From NCBI GenBank assembly GCA_002733805.1, contig NVXG01000042.1, positions 1-44,553 of the forward strand: 44,553 nucleotides of DNA, in the 5' to 3' direction. This document shows positions 37,629-44,553 of this stretch, piece by piece (position 1 is the stretch's first letter; each line of letters starts with the position of its first letter). A program made the translations under genes and the position numbers. Source of the DNA: Robiginitomaculum sp. Lineage in GTDB: Bacteria > Pseudomonadota > Alphaproteobacteria > Caulobacterales > Maricaulaceae. The notes beneath the pieces are model-generated. The model was not told where the DNA came from. It searched no databases and saw only the letters and a program-made list of their open reading frames with translations.

Positions 37629-38066
37629 ATGGATGATGCTCGCAAAAAACAAAAACAGCTGGAGGCCAAAAAGAGAAAAGCCTTGGCTCGCTTGCGGCGC
37701 GCCCAAACCAAAAAAGATACGTTAAGCGAGGACAATAAATTTACCGAATGGGAGGACGAATTTGTCGGTGGACTTGAAGAGCGCCTTGAAAAATTTGATA
37801 GCGCCTTTGTTGACCTAGAAAAAGGCCGCTCCGACGAGGCATTATCCTACCGCCAAGCCTACAAGCTGAAAGAAATTGAGGACAAGATTAAAGGCAAAAA
37901 ACGTAAACCAATGAATCGCGGCTCCGGCTTTGGCAATAAAACCCCAAAGAAGAAATATGGGGTGCGCTCGTACCAACCGGACGAGCCGGATAACGAAATC
38001 GAACCAACTCCGCCGAAGGCCGCAGGGCCACCAAAACTACAAGTGATCAAAGGCGGAAAGATATGA
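37629..38066 (+). CDS. Lys-rich hypothetical protein
   Basis: The 145 residues are strongly charged: a basic N-terminus (MDDARKKQKQLEAKKRKALARLRRAQ), an acidic middle (EWEDEFVGGLEERLEKFDSAFVDLE) that is likely helical, and a Lys/Gly/Pro-rich C-terminal part ending LQVIKGGKI. No signal peptide or membrane helix. No family is recognised. It begins 5 bp after the deiminase gene and ends at a 38-bp palindrome. A nucleic-acid-binding or scaffold role is possible from composition only. Confidence 0.7.
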   Translation: MDDARKKQKQLEAKKRKALARLRRAQTKKDTLSEDNKFTEWEDEFVGGLEERLEKFDSAFVDLEKGRSDEALSYRQAYKLKEIEDKIKGKKRKPMNRGSGFGNKTPKKKYGVRSYQPDEPDNEIEPTPPKAAGPPKLQVIKGGKI

Positions 38067-38069
38067 TTG

Positions 38070-38107
38070 GCGATATTATTACTTCATATATGAAATAATA
38101 ATATCGC
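38070..38107. terminator. 38-bp near-perfect palindrome between convergent genes
   Basis: The two halves of this 38-bp sequence are complementary except at one pair. It begins GCGATATTATTA, has the centre TTCATATATGAA and ends TAATAATATCGC. It exactly fills the space between the Lys-rich gene (stop 38066) and the sigma-54 regulator (stop at 38107). Position suggests a bidirectional terminator, but no T-run follows, and the A+T-rich stem is unusual. A protein-binding site is the other reading. Confidence 0.62.
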
Positions 38108-39576
38108 TACCCGGCCATTTTGTTGGCTTTGGGGTCCAGATCGTGTTCTCGTACTTTGCGGTACAAGGTGGATCGGCCGATTCCCAGTCGCCGGGCAATC
38201 TCTGACATATGACCAGAATACGCACCAATGGCGAACTCAATCAAATCGCGCTCAATCGCCTCTAACTGACGAATATGACCAGACGTATTGGTAAAGTGTA
38301 CCGGACCATCATTGGCCGCAACCGGACCATCTATCTGGTTGACTTCCACTGGAGCCACAACCAGCGCCTCTTCTTCAGCGGCACTGGGGCTGATCTGGCG
38401 AGTTACACCGGAAATATGCGGAAAATCTTCAGCGGACAACTCGTTTTCTTCACACAAAACAACGGCGCGAAACACAGCATTTTCTAGCTGGCGCACATTC
38501 CCTGGCCAGCCAAACCCTTTGAGCAAGGCCATGGTTTCGCCTTTGACCCCGGTAATATGAGTGCCCTCCTGGGCATTGAAGCACCCAATAAAATGACGAA
38601 CCAACTCCGGCAGGTCTTCCATACGATCTTGCAAAGGCGGCACATCCATTGGAAATACATTCAGGCGATAAAACAGGTCTTCGCGAAATTTACCTTGCTT
38701 TACATCTTCGACCAAATCGCGATTGGTCGCCGAGATAATACGCACATCAACCTTTATCGAGCGCCTGGCCCCAACCGGGTCAATTTCGCCCTCTTGCAAG
38801 GCACGAAGCAGCTTCACCTGCATGTCCAATGGCAAATCACCCACTTCGTCGAGAAACAATGTTCCGCCATCAGCTTCGCGGAATTTACCCAAATGCTTGT
38901 CAATCGCGCCGGTAAATGCACCTTTTTCATGGCCAAACAAAATGCTCTCAACCAGATTTTCGGGCAACGCCCCACAATTCACCGTAATCATTGGTTTGCC
39001 AGAGCGTGCAGAGGCACCATGAATGGCCCGCGCGACCAGCTCCTTGCCCACACCACTTTGTCCCAGCACCAAAATCGGAATATTGGATTTTGCGGCTCGC
39101 TCGCCGAGACGTACCACCTGACGCATGGCGGGCGCATCAGCAATCATATCACCAAAGGTCAGCGCCCCGTTGGCGGTTTTACGCAAACGGACCACTTCGC
39201 CTTCCAACTCGCCGACCTTCATTACATTGCGCAAAGAAACAGTCAGACGTTCCGGACTGACCGGTTTTACAAAAAAATCAGCCGCCCCAGCCTGCATCGC
39301 CTTGACCACAGTGTCGATTCCGCCCTGCCCGGTCAGTACAATGACCGGTACATGCGGGGCGCGGATGCGTATTTCTTCCAGCGCCTTCATGCCGCCCATG
39401 CCCGGCATAACCAGATCCAGCAGGATAATGTCGATATTCCCAGCCGAGGTCAGAGCCTCCAGCGCCGCTTCACCGCTATCGGCGTGGGCTGCGGTAAAGT
39501 TCTGTTTTTCCACCACGGCCTGCATCAAGCGGCGCTGGGTGGGATCATCATCCACGATCAAAATTGTCTTGGCCAT
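38107..39576 (-). CDS. Sigma-54-dependent response regulator (NtrC family)
   Basis: The 489 residues show a receiver domain with acidic pocket D10/D11, phospho-acceptor D54 and K104; an AAA+ domain with Walker A GQSGVGKE near 172-179, the GAFTGA loop at 219-224 that contacts sigma-54, and a Walker B LFLDEVGDL; and a C-terminal Fis-type helix-turn-helix (MSEIARRLGIGRSTLYRKVREH). It thus activates RpoN promoters on phosphorylation. No histidine kinase is adjacent, so the partner is unknown. Targets could be flagellar or nitrogen genes but nothing here shows that. Confidence 0.94.
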   Translation of the reverse strand: MAKTILIVDDDPTQRRLMQAVVEKQNFTAAHADSGEAALEALTSAGNIDIILLDLVMPGMGGMKALEEIRIRAPHVPVIVLTGQGGIDTVVKAMQAGAADFFVKPVSPERLTVSLRNVMKVGELEGEVVRLRKTANGALTFGDMIADAPAMRQVVRLGERAAKSNIPILVLGQSGVGKELVARAIHGASARSGKPMITVNCGALPENLVESILFGHEKGAFTGAIDKHLGKFREADGGTLFLDEVGDLPLDMQVKLLRALQEGEIDPVGARRSIKVDVRIISATNRDLVEDVKQGKFREDLFYRLNVFPMDVPPLQDRMEDLPELVRHFIGCFNAQEGTHITGVKGETMALLKGFGWPGNVRQLENAVFRAVVLCEENELSAEDFPHISGVTRQISPSAAEEEALVVAPVEVNQIDGPVAANDGPVHFTNTSGHIRQLEAIERDLIEFAIGAYSGHMSEIARRLGIGRSTLYRKVREHDLDPKANKMAG

Positions 39577-39784
39577 TTTTTTACGCCTTCTTTTGTGCGT
39601 CTTGTTTTACCGGAACAAAATTACAGCGCCCCGGATCAGCTCTTGTTAGCCGTACTATGACCGATGGCGGTAAAGGCCCGGTTACAGATCGTGGTTACGG
39701 CAACGTTAATTGGTTCAAATTGAAACACTCGCCATGCAAGCTCGTTGATTGACGTATGGGCATGAGGGCGCTATCCGCAATCTC

Positions 39785-40744
39785 ATGACAAAACCAACCA
39801 AAGACACCGACAAAAAAAGCAAAAGCAAAACCCGCGAACGGCCGGTTCTGCCATTGGCGCATTTGAATGGTGAAAAACCACCGGCACCGACTTGGTTTCA
39901 AGACTGCCTGCAAAGCCCAATCGAAGAAGGCGATGTAGAGGTCTCCGGTGCCAATATACGCTATCGGGCCTGGGGAACGCGCGGGAAACCCGGTCTAATT
40001 TTGGTGCATGGCGGTGTCGCCCATAAAGGCTGGTGGGATTTTATTGCGCCGTTTTTTGTACCGCATTACCGAGTGGTGGCGCTGGACCTGTCAGGCATGG
40101 GACAAAGCGATTGGCGCGAATATTACGATATGCCGCTCTATGCTGATGAAGCATTAGCCGCAGCCGAAGCCGCCGGGTTGTTCGAGTCAGATGAAAAACC
40201 ATGGCTGGTCGGACACTCCTTTGGTGGATTTGTTGCCATGGGGTTTGCGGCACGTCATGGCGAACGCATTCAAGGCGCTGTGGTGATCGACAGCCCGGTA
40301 CGTCCGGCTGAAAAACAACGACGCACCGCACCACCATCGCGCGGTGGCAAAGTCTATGACAATCTGGAGGCCGCACTGGGCCGGTTCCGATTGCTACCGT
40401 CGCAGGAATGCGAAAACCTGTTTCTGGTTGATCATATTGCCCGGGCATCCTTAAAGCAGGTCGAAAATGGCTGGACTTGGCGCTTTGACCCGCAATTATG
40501 GCCCAAAATGCGCTATGATATGCGCGCCGCGATCGAGGTGCTAAACGAGCTGAAATGCCCGATTACCCTGATCCGGGGGGGAAATTCGATGCTGGTCTCG
40601 GATGAATTATGGGGCTTCATGAAACAAGCTTTTCCCAAAAGCGCTCATCATTTATCCATCCCGCAAGCGCATCACCATGTAATGCTCGACCAACCCTTGG
40701 CCTTGGTCAGCGCCTTGCGTTCCATCTTCGGGTCTGGAATCTAG
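39785..40744 (+). CDS. Alpha/beta hydrolase
   Basis: About 319 residues from the ATG at 39785 (a TTG at 39749 is in frame). A charged, lysine-rich N-terminal leader of some 20 residues precedes the fold. LILVHGGVAHKGWWDFI has the oxyanion-hole HG, GHSFGGFVAMGFAARHG has the nucleophile Ser, and the C-terminal AHHHVMLDQP gives the catalytic His. The acid is probably in the preceding strand. A broad family; substrate not deducible. It is divergent from the regulator gene, with 208 bp between starts and no clear motif. Confidence 0.88.
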   Translation: MTKPTKDTDKKSKSKTRERPVLPLAHLNGEKPPAPTWFQDCLQSPIEEGDVEVSGANIRYRAWGTRGKPGLILVHGGVAHKGWWDFIAPFFVPHYRVVALDLSGMGQSDWREYYDMPLYADEALAAAEAAGLFESDEKPWLVGHSFGGFVAMGFAARHGERIQGAVVIDSPVRPAEKQRRTAPPSRGGKVYDNLEAALGRFRLLPSQECENLFLVDHIARASLKQVENGWTWRFDPQLWPKMRYDMRAAIEVLNELKCPITLIRGGNSMLVSDELWGFMKQAFPKSAHHLSIPQAHHHVMLDQPLALVSALRSIFGSGI

Positions 40745-40850
40745 TCACCCGGTCCGACCCACGTCAATGTGAGCAAGAGATGCCTTGATCCGGGACACGG
40801 CACAGTGTACCCAAATTGCAGTAATTCGTGCAAATTCAAGGAAGACCAAA

Positions 40851-41147
40851 ATGAGCAATTACCAGCATGGTGCGCAGAACATTTCCCAACACCGCGAGAC
40901 CTATGGCCGGATTTTGGATATTACCGTCTGGTCCGGTGGTTTGATCGGCGTCAGCATCTTATTTTTCTCTATGGTTTTTGCCGCCAAAATAGCTTGGTTT
41001 CCAGCTTTGATTATTTCATTTGTCACCGCAATTCTGACCGGCATGGTTCTAAAAATTGGCAGCGCATGGTACGCAACGATCGTCGGTCTGGCCATTTTGA
41101 CCCTGATTATGGGCATGGGCATTTCGGCCATAGCCGGCTTGGGATAA
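40851..41147 (+). CDS. aa3-type cytochrome c oxidase subunit IV-like membrane protein
   Basis: The 98 residues start at the ATG at 40851 behind AAGGAAG. The stretch ISQHRETYGRILDITVWSGGLIGVSILFFSMVFA matches the short alphaproteobacterial oxidase subunit IV, which usually ends after one helix. Here two further helices (WFPALIISFVTAILTGMVL and WYATIVGLAILTLIMGMGISAIAG) follow. Its gene is often found just before pntA, as here (70 bp). The oxidase genes themselves are not in the window. Confidence 0.8.
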   Translation: MSNYQHGAQNISQHRETYGRILDITVWSGGLIGVSILFFSMVFAAKIAWFPALIISFVTAILTGMVLKIGSAWYATIVGLAILTLIMGMGISAIAGLG

Positions 41148-41216
41148 GACGCGATAACAATCCGGCTTCCCCAAAAATCAAAGGCTTTCCTAACTTAACA
41201 AACCAGGTGAAAACAT

Positions 41217-42551
41217 ATGAAACTTGCGGTGCTAAAGGAAAAAATGCCGGGCGAATCCCGGGTTGCACTCACCCCGGAGACTATCAAAAAAATGATAGCT
41301 GCCGGGCATCAGGTAACCATTGAAACCGGAGCCGGCAAAGGGGCTTCAATCGCCGATGCCGCTTATAAAGAAGCCGGTGCCAAGATCGCCAAAACCGCAA
41401 AAGCCACATTAACCGGTGCCGATCTATTGCTGGCCGTTCGCCGACCAGCCAAAACCATTTTGAACGATCTTAAAAAGGGCGCAGGTCTGATTGCCTTGCT
41501 CGATCCGTTTGATGATCCGGGCTTTGTGCAAGCCTGTGCCGCCAAAGGTGTTGATGCCTTTGCCATGGAATTTGTACCCCGAATCACCCGGGCGCAATCG
41601 ATGGATGCCCTGTCCTCGCAATCCAACTTAGCTGGATACCGCGCTGTCATTGAGGCCGCCGAATTATATGGCAAAGCCTTCCCCATGATGATGACGGCGG
41701 CCGGGACCATTGCCGCAGCCAAAACTTTTGTGATGGGCGCTGGGGTTGCTGGATTGCAAGCTATTGCCACAGCCCGGCGTCTGGGGGCCATTGTTTCGGC
41801 CACCGATGTGCGCCCAGCAGCCAAAGAACAGGTTGCCTCATTGGGTGCCAAGTTCGTTGCGGTCGAGAATGACGAGTTCAAAGAAGCTGAAACGGCTGGC
41901 GGCTATGCCAAACAAATGTCGGCTGCCTACCAAAAAGAACAAGCCGAACTGGTGGCCGGACACATCGCCAAACAGGATATTGTGATCACCACCGCCTTGA
42001 TTCCGGGCCGACCGGCTCCGAAATTGATCAGCGAGGCCATGGTCAAGTCCATGGCAGACGGCTCAGTCATTATTGATATGGCCGCAGAACGTGGCGGCAA
42101 TTGCGCCTTGACCAAACCGGGTCAGGTTGTGGTGCGCCATGGCGTGACGATTGCCGGATACACCAATTTACCCTCCCGCTTAGCAGCCGATACCTCGGCG
42201 CTGTACGGGCGCAATCTAGCGGCCATTTTGCCGCTACTTAGTGCCAAAAACGGTAGCTATAGCCCAAATTGGGAGGACGAGATTGTCCTTGGAGCTAATT
42301 TGAGTCGCGGCAACAAAGTGACCAATGATGCCTTTGCGAAGAAGGTTCCGGTAAAAAAAGCTCCGGCTAAGAAGGCTCCGGCCAAAAAGCCCGCAGCCAA
42401 GAAAGCGCCAGTTAAAAAATCCGCAACACCCAAGGCAGCAACTAAAAAACCTGCTGCAAGAAAAGCGCCAGTTAAAAAGGCACCGGTAAAAAAAGCCCCG
42501 GCTAAAAAACCAGCTGCCAAGCGCGCTGCACCCAAGAAAAAAGGAAGCTGA
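41217..42551 (+). CDS. pntA: NAD(P) transhydrogenase subunit alpha part 1, with Lys-rich tail
   Basis: Domain I of the proton-translocating transhydrogenase, which binds NAD(H). The 444 residues start MKLAVLKEKMPGESRVALTPETI. Conserved AlaDh/PNT blocks are QSNLAGYRAVIEAA, the Rossmann loop VMGAGVAGLQAIATARRLGA, TDVRPAAKEQVASLGAKFV and ITTALIPGRPAPKLIS. Residues 375-444 form a Lys/Ala/Pro tail, absent from normal PntA, which resembles histone H1. It is followed after 2 bp by the part-2 gene. The alpha subunit is split, as usual in alphaproteobacteria. Confidence 0.96.
   Translation: MKLAVLKEKMPGESRVALTPETIKKMIAAGHQVTIETGAGKGASIADAAYKEAGAKIAKTAKATLTGADLLLAVRRPAKTILNDLKKGAGLIALLDPFDDPGFVQACAAKGVDAFAMEFVPRITRAQSMDALSSQSNLAGYRAVIEAAELYGKAFPMMMTAAGTIAAAKTFVMGAGVAGLQAIATARRLGAIVSATDVRPAAKEQVASLGAKFVAVENDEFKEAETAGGYAKQMSAAYQKEQAELVAGHIAKQDIVITTALIPGRPAPKLISEAMVKSMADGSVIIDMAAERGGNCALTKPGQVVVRHGVTIAGYTNLPSRLAADTSALYGRNLAAILPLLSAKNGSYSPNWEDEIVLGANLSRGNKVTNDAFAKKVPVKKAPAKKAPAKKPAAKKAPVKKSATPKAATKKPAARKAPVKKAPVKKAPAKKPAAKRAAPKKKGS
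42339..42548 (+). repeat. KKAPA-type repeat region encoding the PntA tail
   Basis: About 210 bp of imperfect repeats of roughly 15 bp encode K-K-A-P-A/V units, repeated about 13 times. The DNA units differ at third codon positions, so the protein repeat has been kept while DNA drifted. It is inside pntA and in frame. Confidence 0.85.
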
Positions 42552-42553
42552 AC

Positions 42554-42880
42554 ATGGAAATGGTAGACCCATTTGTTTTACGTCTGGCAATTTTCGCCAT
42601 GGCCTGTTTTGTCGGATATTTTGTGGTGTGGAGCGTAACGCCAGCCCTGCACACGCCTCTTATGGCCGTTACCAACGCCATTTCATCAGTTATTGTTGTG
42701 GGCGCATTGATCGCCGCCGCCGCCAGTGCTTTTCCCGGCTCTGACCAAGCAACCATGGCTGCTGCCACCCAAACCAAGGTTTTTGGCCTGATCGCCACTG
42801 TTCTTGCTGCCGTCAATATTTTTGGCGGCTTTCTGGTCACCCAACGCATGTTGGCCATGTACAAGAAAAAAGAGAGATGA
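42554..42880 (+). CDS. NAD(P) transhydrogenase subunit alpha part 2
   Basis: Short membrane subunit (108 residues) that carries the first helices of the transhydrogenase proton channel. Three hydrophobic segments: LRLAIFAMACFVGYFVVWSV, NAISSVIVVGALIAAAASAF and VFGLIATVLAAVNIFGGFLV, then FLVTQRMLAMYKKKER. Matches the PntAB part-2 proteins of alphaproteobacteria. Starts 2 bp after pntA. Its stop overlaps a small downstream ORF by four bases. Confidence 0.94.
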   Translation: MEMVDPFVLRLAIFAMACFVGYFVVWSVTPALHTPLMAVTNAISSVIVVGALIAAAASAFPGSDQATMAAATQTKVFGLIATVLAAVNIFGGFLVTQRMLAMYKKKER

Positions 42881-42987
42881 TCATGTTTCTCTTTACATCG
42901 CCTGTATTGGCGCTGGGTGTGAAAACGGCCATATCCTCAAGAATAAATGCCGCAAGCCAAATGGCTGAGCCTAAAACAGGAAAGTAA
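42877..42987 (+). CDS. Possible 36-residue protein inside the pnt operon
   Basis: ATG 42877 overlaps the part-2 stop (ATGA), and the frame runs to TAA 42985. The product begins MIMFLFTSPVLALG, so its N-terminus is hydrophobic, then it becomes polar and Lys-containing (AEPKTGK end). The ORF ends 5 bp before the pntB ATG and includes that gene's Shine-Dalgarno (AGGAAAG). Translational coupling makes it plausible, but the length is within chance, and it could be only a spacer. No similarity is recognised. Confidence 0.4.
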   Translation: MIMFLFTSPVLALGVKTAISSRINAASQMAEPKTGK

Positions 42988-42992
42988 TCCTC

Positions 42993-44402
42993 ATGAATCC
43001 CACCATCGCATCTTTTGCCTATCTGGTTTCCGGCATCCTGTTTATTCTGGCTTTGCGCGGGCTTTCCTCACCGGCCAGCGCTAGGCAAGGCAATCGATTT
43101 GGCATGATTGGGATGGGCATCGCCATTATCACCAGCCTGTTGTCGATCCAGGCTGGCGGCGCTCTGGTTGGTATCTTTATTGCGCTGGCCATCGGTGGCG
43201 GCGTGGGCGCGGTGATCGCCCGGCGCATTGCCATGACCGACATGCCACAATTGGTAGCGGCGTTTCACTCGCTGGTCGGGTTGGCTGCGGTTCTGGTGGC
43301 TGCTGCGGCGCTTTATTCACCTGATGCATTTCACATTGCCGGACGGGATGGCACCTTGCATACGCAATCCCTGATCGAACTGTCTCTGGGCGTATTTATC
43401 GGCGCGATTACTTTTTCTGGCTCGATCATCGCCTTTGCCAAACTAAATGGCAATATGTCGGGCAAACCGATCCTGCTGCCCATGCGCCATTTGATCAATA
43501 TTGGACTGCTGGTTCTAGCCATCGTTTTGATTATTCTGTTAATCGGCACGCACGGCACCGGCGCGGCAGCACATAACCTGTTCTGGGCCCTGACCGCAGT
43601 GGCCTTCTTGTTTGGGTTTTTGCTGATTATTCCCATTGGTGGAGCCGACATGCCGGTGGTGGTCTCCATGCTAAACTCCTATTCGGGATGGGCGGCGGCG
43701 GCGCTGGGCTTTACGCTGGAAAACAATGCCCTTTTGATCACCGGTGCGCTGGTTGGTTCTTCCGGTGCCATTTTGTCCTACATCATGTGCAAGGCCATGA
43801 ACCGCTCTTTTATCTCGGTGATCATGGGTGGGTTTGGCGATGTGGTCGCCGCCACCGAAGACGATGGCATTGAACGCAATGTAAAATTAGGTGCAGCCGA
43901 TGACGCGGCTTTCATCATGAAAAATGCCGCCAAAGTCATCATTGTTCCGGGCTATGGCATGGCGGTGGCACAGGCCCAACATGCTTTACGTGAAATGGGT
44001 GATTTGCTCAAAGCAGAAGGCGTTGAGGTTAAATACGCCATTCACCCGGTGGCCGGACGGATGCCGGGCCATATGAATGTGCTGCTGGCCGAAGCCAATG
44101 TGCCCTATGATGACGTGTTTGAGCTGGAAGATATCAACTCTGAATTTGCCGGGGCCGACGTGGCCTTTGTCATCGGGGCCAATGATGTGACCAATCCAGC
44201 AGCCGAAGACGACCCATCGTCACCGATTTATGGCATGCCGGTTTTACAGGTCTGGAACGCTGGAACCGTGTTCTTTATCAAACGCTCTTTGTCCTCAGGC
44301 TATGCCGGGATCGACAATACCTTGTTCTACCGCGACAACACCATGATGTTGCTGTCTGATGCCAAGAAAATGGTGGAGAACATCAATAAGGCGCTGGGGT
44401 AG
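42993..44402 (+). CDS. pntB: NAD(P) transhydrogenase subunit beta
   Basis: Membrane domain II and the NADP(H)-binding domain III of the transhydrogenase. The 469 residues have about eight to nine helices in the first 290 residues, with IPIGGADMPVVVSMLNSYSGWAAAALGF, and then domain III with IIVPGYGMAVAQAQHALREM, KYAIHPVAGRMPGHMNVLLAEANVPYD and VFVIGANDVTNPAA-like sequence (AFVIGANDVTNPAAEDDPSSPIYGMP). The enzyme uses the proton gradient to reduce NADP+ with NADH. Last gene of the operon; no terminator of clear form follows. Confidence 0.97.
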   Translation: MNPTIASFAYLVSGILFILALRGLSSPASARQGNRFGMIGMGIAIITSLLSIQAGGALVGIFIALAIGGGVGAVIARRIAMTDMPQLVAAFHSLVGLAAVLVAAAALYSPDAFHIAGRDGTLHTQSLIELSLGVFIGAITFSGSIIAFAKLNGNMSGKPILLPMRHLINIGLLVLAIVLIILLIGTHGTGAAAHNLFWALTAVAFLFGFLLIIPIGGADMPVVVSMLNSYSGWAAAALGFTLENNALLITGALVGSSGAILSYIMCKAMNRSFISVIMGGFGDVVAATEDDGIERNVKLGAADDAAFIMKNAAKVIIVPGYGMAVAQAQHALREMGDLLKAEGVEVKYAIHPVAGRMPGHMNVLLAEANVPYDDVFELEDINSEFAGADVAFVIGANDVTNPAAEDDPSSPIYGMPVLQVWNAGTVFFIKRSLSSGYAGIDNTLFYRDNTMMLLSDAKKMVENINKALG

Positions 44403-44553
44403 GCTCGGTTTCGAACGCAGGTTGTGCCGCATCTCATTTTGATAGGCGGTAGTGACTTTGAGAATATTTCCAAAAGGCTAGCCTATGCATAATTGGATTT
44501 TCAATCGTGGGGATCACCCCCTCCGTCGGCTTCGCCGCCGCCTCTCCCGCAAG
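44403..44553. other. Gene-free end of the window
   Basis: No ORF is supported. The last 45 bases hold a G+C-rich repeat-like sequence with the short hairpin CGGCTTCGCCG (near 44527-44537). It resembles extragenic palindromic elements seen in other bacteria, but only one partial copy is here, so this cannot be confirmed. Confidence 0.3.

Noticed and set aside
42339..42548. Repeat block as a CRISPR array or minisatellite outside genes
   Set aside because: Units of about 15 bp are contiguous, without spacers, and stay in frame with pntA, so this is a coding repeat.
44510..44553. Extragenic palindromic repeat element at the window end
   Set aside because: Only one incomplete copy is visible, so its repetitive nature cannot be shown. 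Kept as a low-confidence note within the last intergenic entry.

Overview
The window looks like a piece of an alphaproteobacterial chromosome with roughly 50 % G+C and a high coding density. Support comes from the order dnaA-dnaN-recF-gyrB next to rpsT, enoyl-CoA hydratase, mutM and ubiE-ubiB-coaBC-dut. A CC0125-type lipoprotein, a GapR (DUF2312) protein, a DUF1194 protein, a short alphaproteobacterial COX subunit IV and a split pntA1-pntA2-pntB operon point the same way. The Caulobacterales/Hyphomonadaceae/Rhodobacterales side of the class fits best, but the order cannot be fixed from the sequence alone. No phage, insertion sequence, CRISPR array, tRNA or rRNA was seen.

Layout. 1-5.1 kb (minus): replication genes gyrB (cut by the window edge), recF, dnaN and dnaA. 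5.1-7.7 kb (minus): rpsT with its terminator, an enoyl-CoA hydratase and mutM. 7.75-11.8 kb (plus): the tightly overlapping set ubiE, ubiB, coaBC, dut. 11.9-17.3 kb: an HNH protein, GluQ-RS, a LysE exporter, a short-chain dehydrogenase, a DedA-type membrane protein, argG and a small secreted protein. 17.4-21.6 kb: a lipoprotein and ApbE facing an iron-box-controlled porin/FMN-binding protein/PepSY operon. 21.6-26.7 kb: rlmN, an acetyltransferase, clpB behind a possible heat-shock promoter, and a DUF4282 membrane protein. 26.8-31.4 kb: mnmC, an Ala-rich repeat membrane protein, motA and two small secreted proteins. 31.4-35.6 kb: an MFS transporter, a lytic transglycosylase coupled to a vWA-like DUF1194 protein, rpmJ and a HAD hydrolase. 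35.6-39.6 kb: a TPR protein, GapR, a lipoprotein of the agmatine/peptidylarginine deiminase fold, a Lys-rich protein and a sigma-54 response regulator. 39.8-44.4 kb: an alpha/beta hydrolase and the transhydrogenase operon.

The most coherent non-housekeeping system is at 18.0-21.55 kb. An ApbE flavin transferase (lipoprotein) lies tail to tail with an operon encoding an outer-membrane porin, a Tat-exported FMN-binding protein carrying an SGAT flavinylation site, and a two-helix PepSY membrane protein. The operon promoter is covered by two Fur-box-like sequences. This reads as an iron-regulated, covalently flavinylated cell-envelope electron-transfer module, possibly for ferric reduction or uptake.

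Other points worth attention are a HAD phosphatase whose catalytic Asp lies upstream of any normal start codon, an unlisted 36-residue ORF coupled inside the pnt operon, a histone-H1-like tail on PntA, and two palindromes that share one core near gapR.
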